Source of the DNA: Bacillus sp. es.036
Lineage (GTDB): Bacteria > Bacillota > Bacilli > Bacillales > Guptibacillaceae
DNA length: 64,000 nt
Assembly (NCBI RefSeq): GCF_002563635.1
Contig: NZ_PDIZ01000001.1
Coordinates: 1,364,001 to 1,428,000, forward strand
Reading direction: 5' to 3'
Notes under the pieces: model-generated
Told to the model about the DNA's origin: nothing
What the model saw: only the letters and a program-made list of their open reading frames with translations
The model's database searches: none
In this document: in pieces, positions 63,889 to 64,000 of the stretch
Layout of the letters: each line of letters starts with the position of its first letter
Position numbering within the stretch: the stretch's first letter is position 1
Position numbers and translations under genes: made by a program

Positions 63889-64000
63889 ATGCTTAAACGG
63901 CTCTATCAGTACCTTTTATTTATATGTGTGATTTTATCTGTATCAACAATCTGGTATGAGTCTCCCATACAACAGGAGATCTTGATTGGTACATGGATTG
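63889..64000 (+). CDS. N terminus of a membrane or secreted protein (3' end outside window)
   Basis: ATG 63889 follows GAAAGGGGG. The 37 codons present start MLKRLYQYLLFICVILSVST and look like a signal-anchor segment followed by an outside part. Too little remains to name it. Confidence 0.6.
   Translation, partial: MLKRLYQYLLFICVILSVSTIWYESPIQQEILIGTWI

Overview
The window is chromosomal DNA of a low-GC member of the Bacillaceae (Bacillota). The gene set points there: gltC-gltAB, odhAB, the bacillithiol deacetylase bshB2 next to yojF, the yojN/yojO-type MoxR-VWA pair, mhqO-mhqD, a SinI-like antirepressor, a glycine T-box, strong AGGAGG ribosome binding sites and many TTG/GTG starts. As far as I can recall the Bacillus subtilis map, several of these genes (yojO, yojN, yojF, bshB2, a MATE pump, odhAB) are neighbours there too. 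Here the same set is rearranged and interrupted by catabolic cassettes. I cannot name the genus. No IS element, prophage, CRISPR array, rRNA or tRNA gene was seen.

Layout. 1-5 kb: end of an M29 aminopeptidase, an SGNH hydrolase, an ergothioneine pair egtB-egtD and a thioredoxin-like gene. 4.9-5.3 kb: a c-di-GMP-I riboswitch in front of a 50-codon SinI-like antirepressor. 5.3-9.1 kb: a glycine T-box with glycyl-tRNA synthetase, a HAD phosphatase and an MFS exporter. 9.2-16.4 kb: gltC divergent from gltA-gltB (glutamate synthase), then a 29-residue holin-like toxin. 16.5-18.3 kb: the quinone-response pair mhqO-mhqD behind an MhqR-type operator. 18.5-32.5 kb: housekeeping and transport genes, including bshB2.

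32.6-33.9 kb: a guanine riboswitch with tandem terminators before a secreted purine nucleosidase/phosphorylase-like lipoprotein. 34.1-46.0 kb: what looks like a complete reductive pyrimidine catabolic island. It encodes uracil permease, PreT/PreA dihydropyrimidine dehydrogenase, dihydropyrimidinase, beta-ureidopropionase, beta-alanine transaminase, a malonate/methylmalonate semialdehyde dehydrogenase, a PucR-type regulator with a CcpA site, and two small proteins of unknown function. Together with the nucleosidase this suggests scavenging of nucleosides as carbon and nitrogen sources.

46.1-64 kb: a quinone oxidoreductase behind a TetR-like operator, odhA-odhB, a YeeE/YedE transporter, bacterial nitric oxide synthase with an ABM-domain protein, a stand-alone L-lysine/ornithine N-hydroxylase, a possible methanogen-output-domain protein with a six-codon coupled leader ORF, an aldo/keto reductase, a pirin behind a perfect 24-bp MhqR-type palindrome, an acyl-CoA dehydrogenase and a PBP4-type D,D-carboxypeptidase. 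Several short genes (16417-16506, 57907-58041, 61941-62087, 5137-5289) are easily missed.

The most interesting elements are the c-di-GMP riboswitch/SinI module, the guanine riboswitch/secreted nucleosidase module, ergothioneine plus bacillithiol genes in one Firmicute, and two distant genes sharing an MhqR-type operator. All family assignments come from reading motifs; no database search was run.
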